Below, piece after piece: positions 8,362-16,573 of a DNA stretch of 64,000 nt. Both the position numbers and the translations under genes were made by a program. Source of the stretch: Frigoriglobus tundricola (lineage in GTDB: Bacteria > Planctomycetota > Planctomycetia > Gemmatales > Gemmataceae); the NCBI RefSeq assembly GCF_013128195.2, contig NZ_CP053452.2, positions 4,836,001 through 4,900,000 of the forward strand, read 5' to 3'. The notes under the pieces were generated by a model. It was not told where the DNA came from, did no database searches, and saw only the letters and a program-made list of their open reading frames with translations. Each line of letters opens with the position of its first letter. Within the stretch, counting starts at the first letter, position 1.

Positions 8362-10278
8362 ATGACTCCCAAACTGCTCCCGCAGATCAAGTCCCCGCAC
8401 GACCTGCACGCGCTCACGGACGAGCAGTTGCAGGAACTCACCCACGAGATCCGCGACGAGCTGATCCGGGTGCTCACCACCCGGCCCGCACACTTCGCGA
8501 GCAACCTGGGCGTGGTGGAACTCACCCTGGCGCTGCACCTCACCTTCGACTTCTCGAAGAACAAGGACCGGCTCATCTGGGACACCGGGCACCAGATCTA
8601 CCCGCAGAAGCTCATCACCGGGCGGTACGACCGGTTCCACACGATCCGCACCAAGGGCGGGCTGATGGGGTTCCCGCACCCCGGCGAGAGCGAGTACGAC
8701 CTGTTCATGACCGGCCACGCCGGGTGCAGCGTCTCCACCATCTCCGGCCTCAAGGCCGGTGACGAGCTGATGGGCCGCGCGGACAACCACGCGGTCGCGG
8801 TGATCGGCGACGGCGCGTTCCCGTCCGGCATTGTGTTTGAGGCGCTCAACAACATCGGCGGGATGAACCAGAACACGCTGGTCGTCCTGAACGACAACCA
8901 GATGTCCATCTGCCCGCGCACCGGCGGCGTCGGCAAGTACCTCGACCAGTGCCGCATGACCGGCCTCTACCAGGGCGGGAAGCGGCGGCTGAACCAGATC
9001 CTGAACAACATCCCGCTGATAGGGGAGGCGGCCCGCTCGTCGCTCGAGGCCCTGCGCGACGGCCTCAAGGCGTGGCTCAAGGACGGGATGCTGTTCGAGG
9101 AGTTCGGGTTCCGCTACTTCGGCCCGGTGGACGGCCACGACCTGCCCGCGCTCCGCCGCATCTTGAAGGATCTAAAGGGGCAGAAGGGGCCGATCCTCCT
9201 GCACGTGCTGACGAACAAGGGCCACGGCGTCCCGCAGGCGGCCGAGGACCCGGTCACGTACCACACGCCGCCGGTGTTCGAGCAGGTCGGCCCGGACCGC
9301 GCCATCGTGGCGCTCAAGAAGAGCGGGGCGAAGGCGTACACGGACGCGATCAGCTTCGGGCTGCACCAGGCGATGCAGGACGACCCGAAGGTCGCCGTGC
9401 TGACGGCCGCGATGTGCCAGGGGAACAAGCTGGAGAAGATCCGCGAGGACTTCCCCGAGCGGTTCTTCGACGTCGGCATCTGCGAGAGCCACGCGGTCGC
9501 GTTCGCCGGCGGCATGGCCAAGGCCGGCATGGTCCCGGTGGTGGACATTTACAGCACCTTCCTCCAACGCAGCTTCGACCAGATCTTCCAGGAAGTGTGC
9601 CTCCAGAACCTGCACGTGGTGTTCTGCATGGACCGCGCCGGCCTGACCGGGCCGGAGGGGCCGACGCACCACGGCGTGTTCGACGTGCCGTACATGCGGC
9701 TGTTCCCGCACATGGTGAGCATGGCCCCGGGCGACGAGGCGGACGCCCAGCCGATGCTCAAGTTCGCGCTCAAGCACAACGGGCCGATCTCGCTGCGGTA
9801 CCCGAAAGCGAACCTGGAGAAGGTGGAGCGCACCGCCCCCTTCACCCCGATCGAGTTGGGCAAGGCCGAGGTGATCGAGTGGGGCGAGGACGGGTGCTTC
9901 GTGGCCTTCGGCACGCTGCTCTCGAACTGCGTGGCCGCCGCGAAGAAGTTGCGGGCGGAGGGCATCCAGATGGGCGTGGTCAACGCCCGGTTCGTGAAGC
10001 CGCTCGACAAGGACACGATCCTCAAGGCCGTCGAGACGCTGCCGCTGGTGGTGACGGTGGAAGAGGGCACGATCGAGGGCGGGTTCGGGTCGGCGGTGCT
10101 GGAAGCCGCGAACGCGGCCGGACTGGACACGCGGAGCGTGGTCCGGCGCGGCATTCCGGACAAGTTCATCGAGCACGGCGAGCGGAACGAGCTGCTGGCC
10201 GACTGCGGCCTGAGTGTGGACGATCTGGTGGAACTGGTGCGGAGCAGCCGCACCGCCGAAGTCGCCAAGTGCGAGTGA
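8362..10278 (+). CDS. dxs: 1-deoxy-D-xylulose-5-phosphate synthase
   Basis: A 638-residue thiamine-diphosphate enzyme that joins pyruvate and glyceraldehyde 3-phosphate, the first step of the MEP isoprenoid route. Motifs seen: FASNLGVVELTLALH, WDTGHQIYPQKLITGR, GHAGCSVSTISGLKAGDE, the ThDP/Mg motif GDGAFPSGIVFEALNNIGG with LNDNQMSI, the GPVDGHD segment, and in the second half GICESHAVAFAGGMAKAG and DRAGLTGPEGPTHHG. I chose ATG 8362 by homology; a longer frame reaches 8290. It follows ispA, separated by a palindromic repeat, as in the E. coli xseB-ispA-dxs order. Confidence 0.96.
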   Translation: MTPKLLPQIKSPHDLHALTDEQLQELTHEIRDELIRVLTTRPAHFASNLGVVELTLALHLTFDFSKNKDRLIWDTGHQIYPQKLITGRYDRFHTIRTKGGLMGFPHPGESEYDLFMTGHAGCSVSTISGLKAGDELMGRADNHAVAVIGDGAFPSGIVFEALNNIGGMNQNTLVVLNDNQMSICPRTGGVGKYLDQCRMTGLYQGGKRRLNQILNNIPLIGEAARSSLEALRDGLKAWLKDGMLFEEFGFRYFGPVDGHDLPALRRILKDLKGQKGPILLHVLTNKGHGVPQAAEDPVTYHTPPVFEQVGPDRAIVALKKSGAKAYTDAISFGLHQAMQDDPKVAVLTAAMCQGNKLEKIREDFPERFFDVGICESHAVAFAGGMAKAGMVPVVDIYSTFLQRSFDQIFQEVCLQNLHVVFCMDRAGLTGPEGPTHHGVFDVPYMRLFPHMVSMAPGDEADAQPMLKFALKHNGPISLRYPKANLEKVERTAPFTPIELGKAEVIEWGEDGCFVAFGTLLSNCVAAAKKLRAEGIQMGVVNARFVKPLDKDTILKAVETLPLVVTVEEGTIEGGFGSAVLEAANAAGLDTRSVVRRGIPDKFIEHGERNELLADCGLSVDDLVELVRSSRTAEVAKCE

Positions 10279-10287
10279 GCCGGCGCA

Positions 10288-10333
10288 GCGGCCTGCGAGC
10301 GGACAGCCCTTGGCCCGTCCGTTCGCGGGCCGC
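10288..10333. terminator. Hairpin after dxs
   Basis: A 17-base stem (10288-10304 with 10317-10333; two G-T wobble positions) between the convergent dxs and TIGR02996 genes. It can serve both directions. There is no clear T-run. Confidence 0.5.
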
Positions 10334-10334
10334 T

Positions 10335-11039
10335 TCATGTAGGGTCGATCTCGACGATGGGAGCATCGGCCCCGCGGTCCCCCTCAACGAGGCCGTTGTC
10401 CCCACGGTCCTTGCGCTTCCCCACTTCGCGTGCGAGTGACACCGCATCGGGTGCGAGCCGTTTCTTCTCGGCTTCCCAAATCGCAACGACGCTCGGGGGG
10501 CCGAACACGATCATCTCGGGCGCGAGATCGTTCTCGTGCCGGATGATGCCGAGGTCAACGGCGATGCAATGGCCCTTCTCGGCGTGCTCTCGCGCCTCCA
10601 TGATCGTCTCGCAGAAGTAAATATTCTCCTTGCAGTCTTCGCACCGCCGCACGGCGTTATCGTGCGTGAGCGCCAGTTCGTCCCACCGTTTGTCGCACAC
10701 GAACTCGAAGAAGTGCGCCGCCGTTGTTGTGGGCTCGGGGCCGCGGAATCCGCTGTCCTCGGCCTTCGGCTTACAACCTTCGAGTTCGAGCCGGCTGACG
10801 ACCGCGAGCCAGTCCGTCGAGAGTTTCGCGGCCAGCGGTTGCATCTCCTTCCGCCGCGCCTTGTACCACCGGGCCGGATGATTCGGTTCGAGTAACCGTA
10901 CCGTTAGCCGTAGAAACTTCGCCTTTTTCCTATTCTCATCGTCGTCACGCTCGTCGAGCCAGTCGGCGTAGACGAGGCGCACGGTGTCGTCCGCGGGGGT
11001 GTCCAGGAGCTTCCGCAGGAAGTCCTCTTCGCCGTGCAT
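10335..11039 (-). CDS. TIGR02996 domain protein with CxxC motif
   Basis: A 234-residue protein. The first 45 residues (MHGEEDFLRKLLDTPADD...LVYADWLDERDD...KAKFLRL) are the TIGR02996 repeat-companion domain, which is known mainly from Gemmata-type planctomycetes. A middle module has FVCDKRWDEL, then CEDCKENIYFCETIMEAREHAEKGHCIAVD, whose paired cysteines could bind a metal. The C-terminus is charged. The function is unknown. I chose the internal ATG at 11039 because the domain starts there; the frame extends to 11090. It is convergent with dxs and divergent from the dnaJ-like gene. Confidence 0.82.
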   Translation of the reverse strand: MHGEEDFLRKLLDTPADDTVRLVYADWLDERDDDENRKKAKFLRLTVRLLEPNHPARWYKARRKEMQPLAAKLSTDWLAVVSRLELEGCKPKAEDSGFRGPEPTTTAAHFFEFVCDKRWDELALTHDNAVRRCEDCKENIYFCETIMEAREHAEKGHCIAVDLGIIRHENDLAPEMIVFGPPSVVAIWEAEKKRLAPDAVSLAREVGKRKDRGDNGLVEGDRGADAPIVEIDPT

Positions 11040-11289
11040 GAGTGAACTCCTTCGGGGACGTGCGTTGTCTGCCACCGGACAGCTTACCAAGCGGCTCTCG
11101 CTGCGAGCGGTAAACGCCGCACGGACACGGATTCCCGGCCGCGGGTTCGGCGAGAAATCGCACGTACAACGCCGGAATCCGCACGGCGCGGCGACGATCT
11201 AAGCGATTGAGATTCTGGCCCGGACGGCCGGGCCGCTACAATTTCGGGAGGCCGCACCCGCGGCATACTTTCACCGGACCCGACCCGCT

Positions 11290-12225
11290 ATGCCCCGCGA
11301 CCCCTACGAAGTGCTCGGCGTCTCCAAATCCGCGACCGCGGAGGAGATCAACAAGGCGTACCGCAAGCTGTCGAAGAAGTACCACCCGGACCGCAACCCC
11401 GGCGACAAGGACGCCGACGCGAAGTACAAGGAGGTCCAGAGCGCTCACGACATCCTCGGCGACGCCAACAAGAAAGCGCAGTTCGACCAGTTCGGGTTCG
11501 CCGGTCCCCAGACCGGCTTCCCCGGTGGCGGCGTCCCGGGCGGCGGCTTCCCCGGCGGCTTTCCCGGAGCGGGCGGGGGCGGCGCGCCGTTCGACCCGGA
11601 GGCCGCGCAACACCTCTTCGACCTGTTCGGCGGCGGGATGGGCGGGGCCGGCGGTCCGGACCTGAGCGATTTGCTCAGCGGCGGCCGGCGCAAGGGGCGC
11701 GGCACGCGGACCCGGCGCCCGGCGGAGCCGGTCGAATCGGAAGTGACCGTTCCGTTCGACGTGGCCGCGACCGGCGGCAGCGTGGCGATCGAAGTGGACG
11801 GCCGCCGCATCGACGTGAAGGTGCCGGCGGGCATCGAGGAGGGGAAGAAGCTCCGCGTGCCGGCCGAGGCGACCGGCGGGGCCGACGTGCTGTTGAAGGT
11901 CAAGATCGCGCCGCACCCGTACTTCCGCCGCGAGGGCAACGATGTGCTCCTCGACGTGCCGGTGAGCCTGGCCGAAGCGGTACTCGGCGCGAAGGTGGAC
12001 GTGCCGACGCTCGACGGAACGAAGCTCACGGTGACCGTGCCGCCCGGAACGTCCGGCGGCAAGAAGCTGCGGCTCCGGGGCAAGGGCATCGCGGGCGGCG
12101 ACCAGTACCTCGTGTTCAAGGTGGAAGTGCCGGCCGGGAAGGTGGACGACAAGAGCCGCGAACTGATCGAGGAGTTCGCGAAGTTGAACCCGCAGCACCC
12201 GCGGGCGAACGCCCCCTGGATGTAA
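11290..12225 (+). CDS. DnaJ/CbpA-like co-chaperone
   Basis: A 311-residue protein with an N-terminal J domain (about residues 3-70) holding the HPD triad in KKYHPDRNPGD, which stimulates the ATPase of DnaK. A Gly/Phe-rich linker (about 74-120) follows, then the C-terminal substrate-binding domains (VTVPFDVAATGG... to the end). There are no CxxCxGxG zinc repeats, so it is the CbpA (type II) form, not canonical DnaJ. The end, RELIEEFAKLNPQHPRANAPWM, is hydrophilic. It lies just upstream of rnpA on the same strand. Confidence 0.93.
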   Translation: MPRDPYEVLGVSKSATAEEINKAYRKLSKKYHPDRNPGDKDADAKYKEVQSAHDILGDANKKAQFDQFGFAGPQTGFPGGGVPGGGFPGGFPGAGGGGAPFDPEAAQHLFDLFGGGMGGAGGPDLSDLLSGGRRKGRGTRTRRPAEPVESEVTVPFDVAATGGSVAIEVDGRRIDVKVPAGIEEGKKLRVPAEATGGADVLLKVKIAPHPYFRREGNDVLLDVPVSLAEAVLGAKVDVPTLDGTKLTVTVPPGTSGGKKLRLRGKGIAGGDQYLVFKVEVPAGKVDDKSRELIEEFAKLNPQHPRANAPWM

Positions 12226-12279
12226 TGTGTCCTGCTTGGCGAGCCCCGCCCGCGTGGGCGGGTCCGCCCGGAGCCACCG

Positions 12280-12849
12280 ATGACCGTGCCCGTCAAGTCG
12301 CTGAAGTTTCCGCCGACTCACCGGATGAAGACCCCGGCGGAGTTCGAGCGGTGCTACGCGCGGAAGCGGTCGGCGTCGGACGGCGTGCTGATCGTTTACG
12401 CGTGCGAAAACGGCCTCGCGCACCCGCGGCTGGGCTGTTCGGTGTCGCGCAAGGTGGGCAACGCGGTCGTGCGCAACCGGTACAAGCGCCTGTTCCGCGA
12501 AGGGTTCCGGCTCTCGCAGCACGACCTACCGCCCGGCGTGGACCTGATCCTGATCCCGCGTCCCGGTCCGTATCCGACGGTGGACACGGTCCGGGCGTCG
12601 CTGGTGAAACTGGCGGCACAGGCCGCGCGAAAGCTGGGCTCACCCGGAAGACCTAACCCTCTTCCCTTCAGGAAGGGGGAGAAAGAAAGTCAACCCACCC
12701 CCAGCCCCTCCCTGAAGGGAGGGGAGCAAGACCTTCGGAGTTCTAACGCCTCGGGAGTGTCGGAGGAGGCTTTGCGCGCGTTCACCCCCCTCCCTGAAGG
12801 GAGGGGGGCTGGGGGGGTGGGTTCTTCGAGCGGGGAGGCGCCCGCGTGA
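12280..12849 (+). CDS. rnpA: Ribonuclease P protein component with repeat-derived tail
   Basis: The protein subunit of RNase P, which helps the catalytic RNA mature tRNA 5' ends. The first 120 or so residues are a normal RnpA: RMKTPAEFERCY, GCSVSRKVGNAVVRNRYKRLFREGFR (the RNR signature) and DLILIPRP. The product is 189 residues instead of about 120. The extra C-terminal part, from about residue 125, is encoded by palindromic repeat DNA (SLKGGEQDL...SEEALRAFTPLPEGRG). The stop overlaps the GTG start of yidD (GTGA). The usual partner rpmH is not adjacent; the upstream neighbour is a DnaJ-like gene. Confidence 0.93.
   Translation: MTVPVKSLKFPPTHRMKTPAEFERCYARKRSASDGVLIVYACENGLAHPRLGCSVSRKVGNAVVRNRYKRLFREGFRLSQHDLPPGVDLILIPRPGPYPTVDTVRASLVKLAAQAARKLGSPGRPNPLPFRKGEKESQPTPSPSLKGGEQDLRSSNASGVSEEALRAFTPLPEGRGAGGVGSSSGEAPA
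12653..12827 (+). repeat. In-frame palindromic element, rnpA copy
   Basis: The core element runs 12692-12827 and opens with AACCCACCCCCAGCCCCTCC and ends GGGGGTGGGTTCTTC. It is preceded by another small palindrome (12653-12690, CTTCCCTTCAGGAAGGGGG). Its central section is nearly identical to the lnt copy (GAGCAAGACC and GTCGGAGGAGGCTTTGCGCG). It is translated as the RnpA tail in the same frame as in lnt and the fwdB-like gene. Confidence 0.88.
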
Positions 12850-13094
12850 CGTCCCTCCACTGGTTGTGGCGCGGCCCCGCGATCGCGTGCGGCGCCGTGA
12901 TGATCCTGTGCGTTCGCGGGTACCAGAAGCTCGTCCGTCCGGTGCTGCCGCCGATGTGCCGGTTCGAACCGGGGTGCAGCGAATACTTCATCCTGGCCGT
13001 GAAGAAACACGGCCCGGTGTTCGGCTGCGCAAAAGGGGCCTGGCGCATCTGCCGCTGCAACCCGTGGGGCGGCAGCGGCTACGACCCGCCGTGA
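12846..13094 (+). CDS. yidD: Membrane protein insertion efficiency factor YidD
   Basis: An 82-residue YidD protein thought to help YidC insert inner-membrane proteins. It has an N-terminal amphipathic/hydrophobic stretch and the cysteine-bearing signature CRFEPGCSEYFILAVKKHG, GAWRICRCNPW and the terminal GYDPP. The GTG start overlaps the rnpA stop by four bases, which fits the usual rnpA-yidD coupling. Length is normal. Confidence 0.93.
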   Translation: MTSLHWLWRGPAIACGAVMILCVRGYQKLVRPVLPPMCRFEPGCSEYFILAVKKHGPVFGCAKGAWRICRCNPWGGSGYDPP

Positions 13095-13108
13095 CGCGAG
13101 CGGACGGC

Positions 13109-14008
13109 TTACTTCTTCCCCTTCGGGTCCAGGTTCGCCTTGATGTCCTCTTCGGTCACGTCCGACTTCACGCCGCCCTCCGGCACGTCCAGTTTGCTGA
13201 TCCACACGAGGGCGTTCAGCACCACCTTGCGGAAGTTCGGGTCCAGCCAGTTGCGGTGAATGTGCCCGCCGGTGAAGCCGCAGCCGCGCCCGCCGTCCTT
13301 GCGCTCCACCACCCACATCATCGCTTCGCTGCGGCCCTTCGCGTCCTGAATGTGCTTGTACGGCCCCTGCGGGTACACGTAGGGGCCGTCGCGCACCGCG
13401 TCGGACGGCGCGGCCGACAGGATCGGCGTGACGCCCTTCATGTCGTCGCGGAACCGCATGTTGAAGTACCACTCGTCGCGGATTTTGAACGGCTTCACGC
13501 CGTTGGCGACCGGGTGCTTCGGGAACTCCTTGAACTCCGGCGACCACATCGGGTTGCACGAGTACCCGCTCTCGTAGTAGCCGCCGATCCAGTCCTTGAA
13601 CTCCGGGCCGCCGAGGTCCCTGGGCACCTCCACGCCGTAGTGCATGCACATGAGGCTCACGCCCTTCGCCATCAACTTGCCGATCCGTTCGAGGTGCTTG
13701 TCGCGGACCAGCGGGTGGCCGCTGCCGCCGTCGGCGAAGCAGACGATGGCGTCGGCGGTGTCGAGCGCGGAGTCGTCCTTCGGGTAACCGCTCAGGAAGA
13801 CGACCGTTTCGAGCCCGTCGAACCCCTTGAGGCACTTCTCGAACAGCCGCACGCCGGCGTTGAACTCGTGGTCGCCCGGCCCGTGGCTCGGGCTCCCCGC
13901 GATCAGCACCAGTTTCCGCGGCTTGGCGGCCGCGCGGAGCGAGTTCGTATTTCCGGCGAGTGCCAGCGCGGCACTCGCGGCCAGCACGTCGCGACGGGAG
14001 AGCGTCAT
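13109..14008 (-). CDS. ThuA-like domain protein with Tat signal
   Basis: A 299-residue exported protein. The N-terminus SRRDVLAASAALALAG is a twin-arginine signal, and mature residues from about 30 (RKLVLIAGSPSHGPGDHEFNAG) match the start of the ThuA-like/glutamine amidotransferase-type fold often linked to sugar metabolism in planctomycetes. Other visible segments are GVSLMCMHYGVEVP (about 118) and GGRGCGFTGGHIHRNW (about 245), with conserved His residues. The catalytic role is unknown. It is convergent with yidD, with a 14-base gap. Confidence 0.82.
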   Translation of the reverse strand: MTLSRRDVLAASAALALAGNTNSLRAAAKPRKLVLIAGSPSHGPGDHEFNAGVRLFEKCLKGFDGLETVVFLSGYPKDDSALDTADAIVCFADGGSGHPLVRDKHLERIGKLMAKGVSLMCMHYGVEVPRDLGGPEFKDWIGGYYESGYSCNPMWSPEFKEFPKHPVANGVKPFKIRDEWYFNMRFRDDMKGVTPILSAAPSDAVRDGPYVYPQGPYKHIQDAKGRSEAMMWVVERKDGGRGCGFTGGHIHRNWLDPNFRKVVLNALVWISKLDVPEGGVKSDVTEEDIKANLDPKGKK

Positions 14009-14085
14009 GTACGGTCCTCACGGGCAAGTTGTTGCGGTGCGATCAGTATACCAGCGCGAACGTGCCGGACAGATGTGCCGCTCTC

Positions 14086-15129
14086 TCACACCATTCGGAG
14101 CAGGAAGGGCACTTCGGCCAGGACGTGCAGCATCGCGACGGTGAAGTAGACGTGTCGCGTCGTCGCGTAGTCGAGGCCGAAGCACACCCACAGCGTCGCC
14201 ACGATGAGCAGGCCGAACAGCAGGATCGCGGCAACGGCCCGCGCCCCGTTCGGGCCGCGCCGCGCGGCGGGGATCGTCTTCAGCTCCCAGGGCCACGACC
14301 GCATCCCGATGAGCGGGATCAGTACGACCCACACGCCGTAATGCACCATCTCCAGAAACGCGTGGGCCGCGATCAAGAAGTGTGACGATACGCCCGGCAG
14401 GAACCACGCCCCGGCGTGATCGGCCAGCGCTTCGACGCGCGGCGGTTGCGGGGTGAAGGCGAGCGTGAGTGACCCGGCCCCGGTCGGTTCCGGGGCGTCG
14501 TGAAACTGCCACCACAGCGCCCCGAGCAACAGCGGTATGCACGCGACCGCCCACCCGTACGCCCGCCGCCACTCCGGGCGCGACCGGGCGAGTTCGCGGT
14601 CGAGCAGTCCCAGGGCCATGAGCGGGTGCAGGTACACCAGTGCGACCGGCAGCGCGAAAGGGGTCAGCCACGCGCCGGCGGCGATGAGGCACGCGACCGG
14701 CCACACCCACCCGCCGTCGAACCGCGGGTTGGTACGCGAGCGCATCCAGACGAGCGTCGCCACCCACAGCAGGAACGCGCTGCTCCACGCCGAGTACAGT
14801 CCGTCGGCCACAAATTCGTCGTCGATGTGGGGAAGCGCGGCGGGAATTCCCGCGTACGCGACCGTGAGGCCGACGATGCCGAGTGCGGACACCGCGAAGA
14901 AGCCCCACAACTTGCCGGCGCGGGCCGGCAGGCGCCCGAGGGCGTAGCGGGCTTCGAACCAGTTGTGCGGGCCGGCGAACAGGAAGACGGTGGCGAGCGA
15001 GAACTCGATGGGCAGCGCGCCGGCCAGCGCCGCCGCCGCTACCGCGAGGGCGACGAACCCACCGAGAAACGCCGCCCGCGAGAAGCGGGCGGCGACGGGC
15101 ACAGCGGCGGAGGGCACGGCGGTGGACAT
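14086..15129 (-). CDS. Polytopic membrane protein, function unknown
   Basis: A 347-residue hydrophobic protein with about eight predicted membrane helices. The segment FLFAGPHNWFEARYALGRLPAR (about residues 50-70) has paired His, Asn and Glu near the first loop, and HFLIAAHAFLEMVHYGVW (about 245) adds more His and Glu in a helix. Such residues could bind metal, but I cannot assign a family. Similar unassigned proteins seem to occur in other bacteria (recalled, not checked). It is followed by the ThuA-like gene in the same direction with a 77-base gap. Confidence 0.75.
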   Translation of the reverse strand: MSTAVPSAAVPVAARFSRAAFLGGFVALAVAAAALAGALPIEFSLATVFLFAGPHNWFEARYALGRLPARAGKLWGFFAVSALGIVGLTVAYAGIPAALPHIDDEFVADGLYSAWSSAFLLWVATLVWMRSRTNPRFDGGWVWPVACLIAAGAWLTPFALPVALVYLHPLMALGLLDRELARSRPEWRRAYGWAVACIPLLLGALWWQFHDAPEPTGAGSLTLAFTPQPPRVEALADHAGAWFLPGVSSHFLIAAHAFLEMVHYGVWVVLIPLIGMRSWPWELKTIPAARRGPNGARAVAAILLFGLLIVATLWVCFGLDYATTRHVYFTVAMLHVLAEVPFLLRMV

Positions 15130-15192
15130 ACGGGCCGATTGTGTTCGCGTGTGCGGAGTGCGTCAATGCCGCGTGCGTGCTGCGGCGGTCGG

Positions 15193-15744
15193 TTACTGCA
15201 AGCGCACCTTGAATTTCAGAGTGTTGCTTTCGACCCTGCCGTTAAGCGCCGGTTTGGCCTGGTTCTTGACCGCCGACTGGAACGACAGGCGGATGGTGAA
15301 GTCGTCGAGTTGACCGAACGGGTCCGGCAGTGCATCGGTATCGCGCGGGGCCTTACTGTCGATGACGACCCCGGTGCTCAGGGTCGGGGCCAGATCTTTG
15401 ATCGTCCGCTTCCAGCTCTCGCCCGGTTTGATGGTCACTTTGTCGACCTGTGGCTCGACGCCGACAATCGTGTACGTCTTGCGCCCCGCTCCGGAGGTGA
15501 TCTCGAACGTTTCGCCGGGGAAGCCCTCACCCGGTGCGCGGCCGTTGGCCCACAAGACGACGTCGCCCTTCGACACGTTCGTGTAAGTGACGGTCAGTGC
15601 GATGGCCCCGCGGAACGGGTACTCCGCCTTGTCGAGCGCGATCTCGAGGCGAACGGGGGCGCCGGCGGGGGCATCGTCATGGTGCGCGGACACGGCGAGA
15701 GATCCGAGCAAGAGAACCGCCGCCGAACAGACAAGGGTTCGCAT
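15193..15744 (-). CDS. Exported hypothetical protein, beta-sandwich-like
   Basis: A 183-residue protein with a signal peptide (VCSAAVLLLGSLAVSA, cut near residue 20). The mature part has alternating beta-type segments (VRLEIALDKAEYPFRGAIALTVTYTNVSKGDVVLW, about 31-65) and IKPGESWKRTIKDL, reminiscent of small immunoglobulin-like or BsuPI-type domains. No catalytic residues were seen. The function is unknown. It is a monocistronic minus-strand gene or the last in a run with the upstream single-helix protein (126-base gap). Confidence 0.7.
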   Translation of the reverse strand: MRTLVCSAAVLLLGSLAVSAHHDDAPAGAPVRLEIALDKAEYPFRGAIALTVTYTNVSKGDVVLWANGRAPGEGFPGETFEITSGAGRKTYTIVGVEPQVDKVTIKPGESWKRTIKDLAPTLSTGVVIDSKAPRDTDALPDPFGQLDDFTIRLSFQSAVKNQAKPALNGRVESNTLKFKVRLQ

Positions 15745-15870
15745 GGGCCGTCTCCACAGGCCGGCGAAAAGCCGCTTCCATTACACCGACGTAGCAGGGC
15801 TCAATGTGGTTTGCGCAGACGAACGGCAACTGGCGCCAAAGTCAAAGCACGGCGTCACCCCGGGGGACAT

Positions 15871-16383
15871 TCACGGCTGGGCCGGTGCGCCCGTTGGTCC
15901 GGTGGGATTTCTGTGGAGGGACACCGGTACGACCAACCTGGATTTGCCGGGACCGTTTCGGCGCACCGCCCGTCGGTACTCGATGTCGTCCAGGTTGGTC
16001 GGCCCGAACGTCTGGAACCCCTTCGCCGATATCCGAAAGCGCCACCACGGCAGGTGAACAGCGTAGGTGTGCGTGAAGAGGCCGTCCTGGCCAAAGCACA
16101 TGCTCCTACGGCAGACATGGCTTGCCCGGCCGTCCGGGCCGAGCACGATTTGGAACGAGCGCGGCTCTCGCTCTTCATAAAAACCGCCTTCCGAATCGAT
16201 ATCCAGGATCGCACCCGGAACCGGCTCATCACCCGCCGCATCGGTTACTACGAACTCCACTTCGAGATCGGTCGAGCCGACCCAATAATACGTCTGGCTG
16301 AGCGGCAAGGCCATCAGGACGAGGAGCCCAAAGATGAGCCCGACAACCAGCCATTCTCCCAACGACACAGGGCGGAATCGCAT
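15871..16383 (-). CDS. Membrane-anchored hypothetical protein
   Basis: A 170-residue protein with one N-terminal helix (LVVGLIFGLLVLMALPL, about residues 12-28) and a mainly beta soluble part (DLEVEFVVTDAAGDEPVPGAILDID). This looks like a carboxypeptidase-regulatory/prealbumin-like fold with a DGRA turn, as in many planctomycete envelope proteins; that resemblance is an inference. It has two cysteines (VCRRSMCFG). The ATG is supported by the hydrophobic start, and the function is unknown. Confidence 0.65.
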   Translation of the reverse strand: MRFRPVSLGEWLVVGLIFGLLVLMALPLSQTYYWVGSTDLEVEFVVTDAAGDEPVPGAILDIDSEGGFYEEREPRSFQIVLGPDGRASHVCRRSMCFGQDGLFTHTYAVHLPWWRFRISAKGFQTFGPTNLDDIEYRRAVRRNGPGKSRLVVPVSLHRNPTGPTGAPAQP

Positions 16384-16573
16384 GTCGTGCCCCTTATCGT
16401 GACTGAGCGAGTATGCTCATCGGCGGCGCGGGTCGAGTAGAGGCCGCCCCGCTCTCAAACTGGCGAACACTTCGCCCGGGGTGTGCGGCACACTGTTGCG
16501 AACGACGTTCGGGATCACACGTTGCGAGGGGCACATCCTTCCGCCGACCGTTAACCGGAAAACCCCGGACCCG

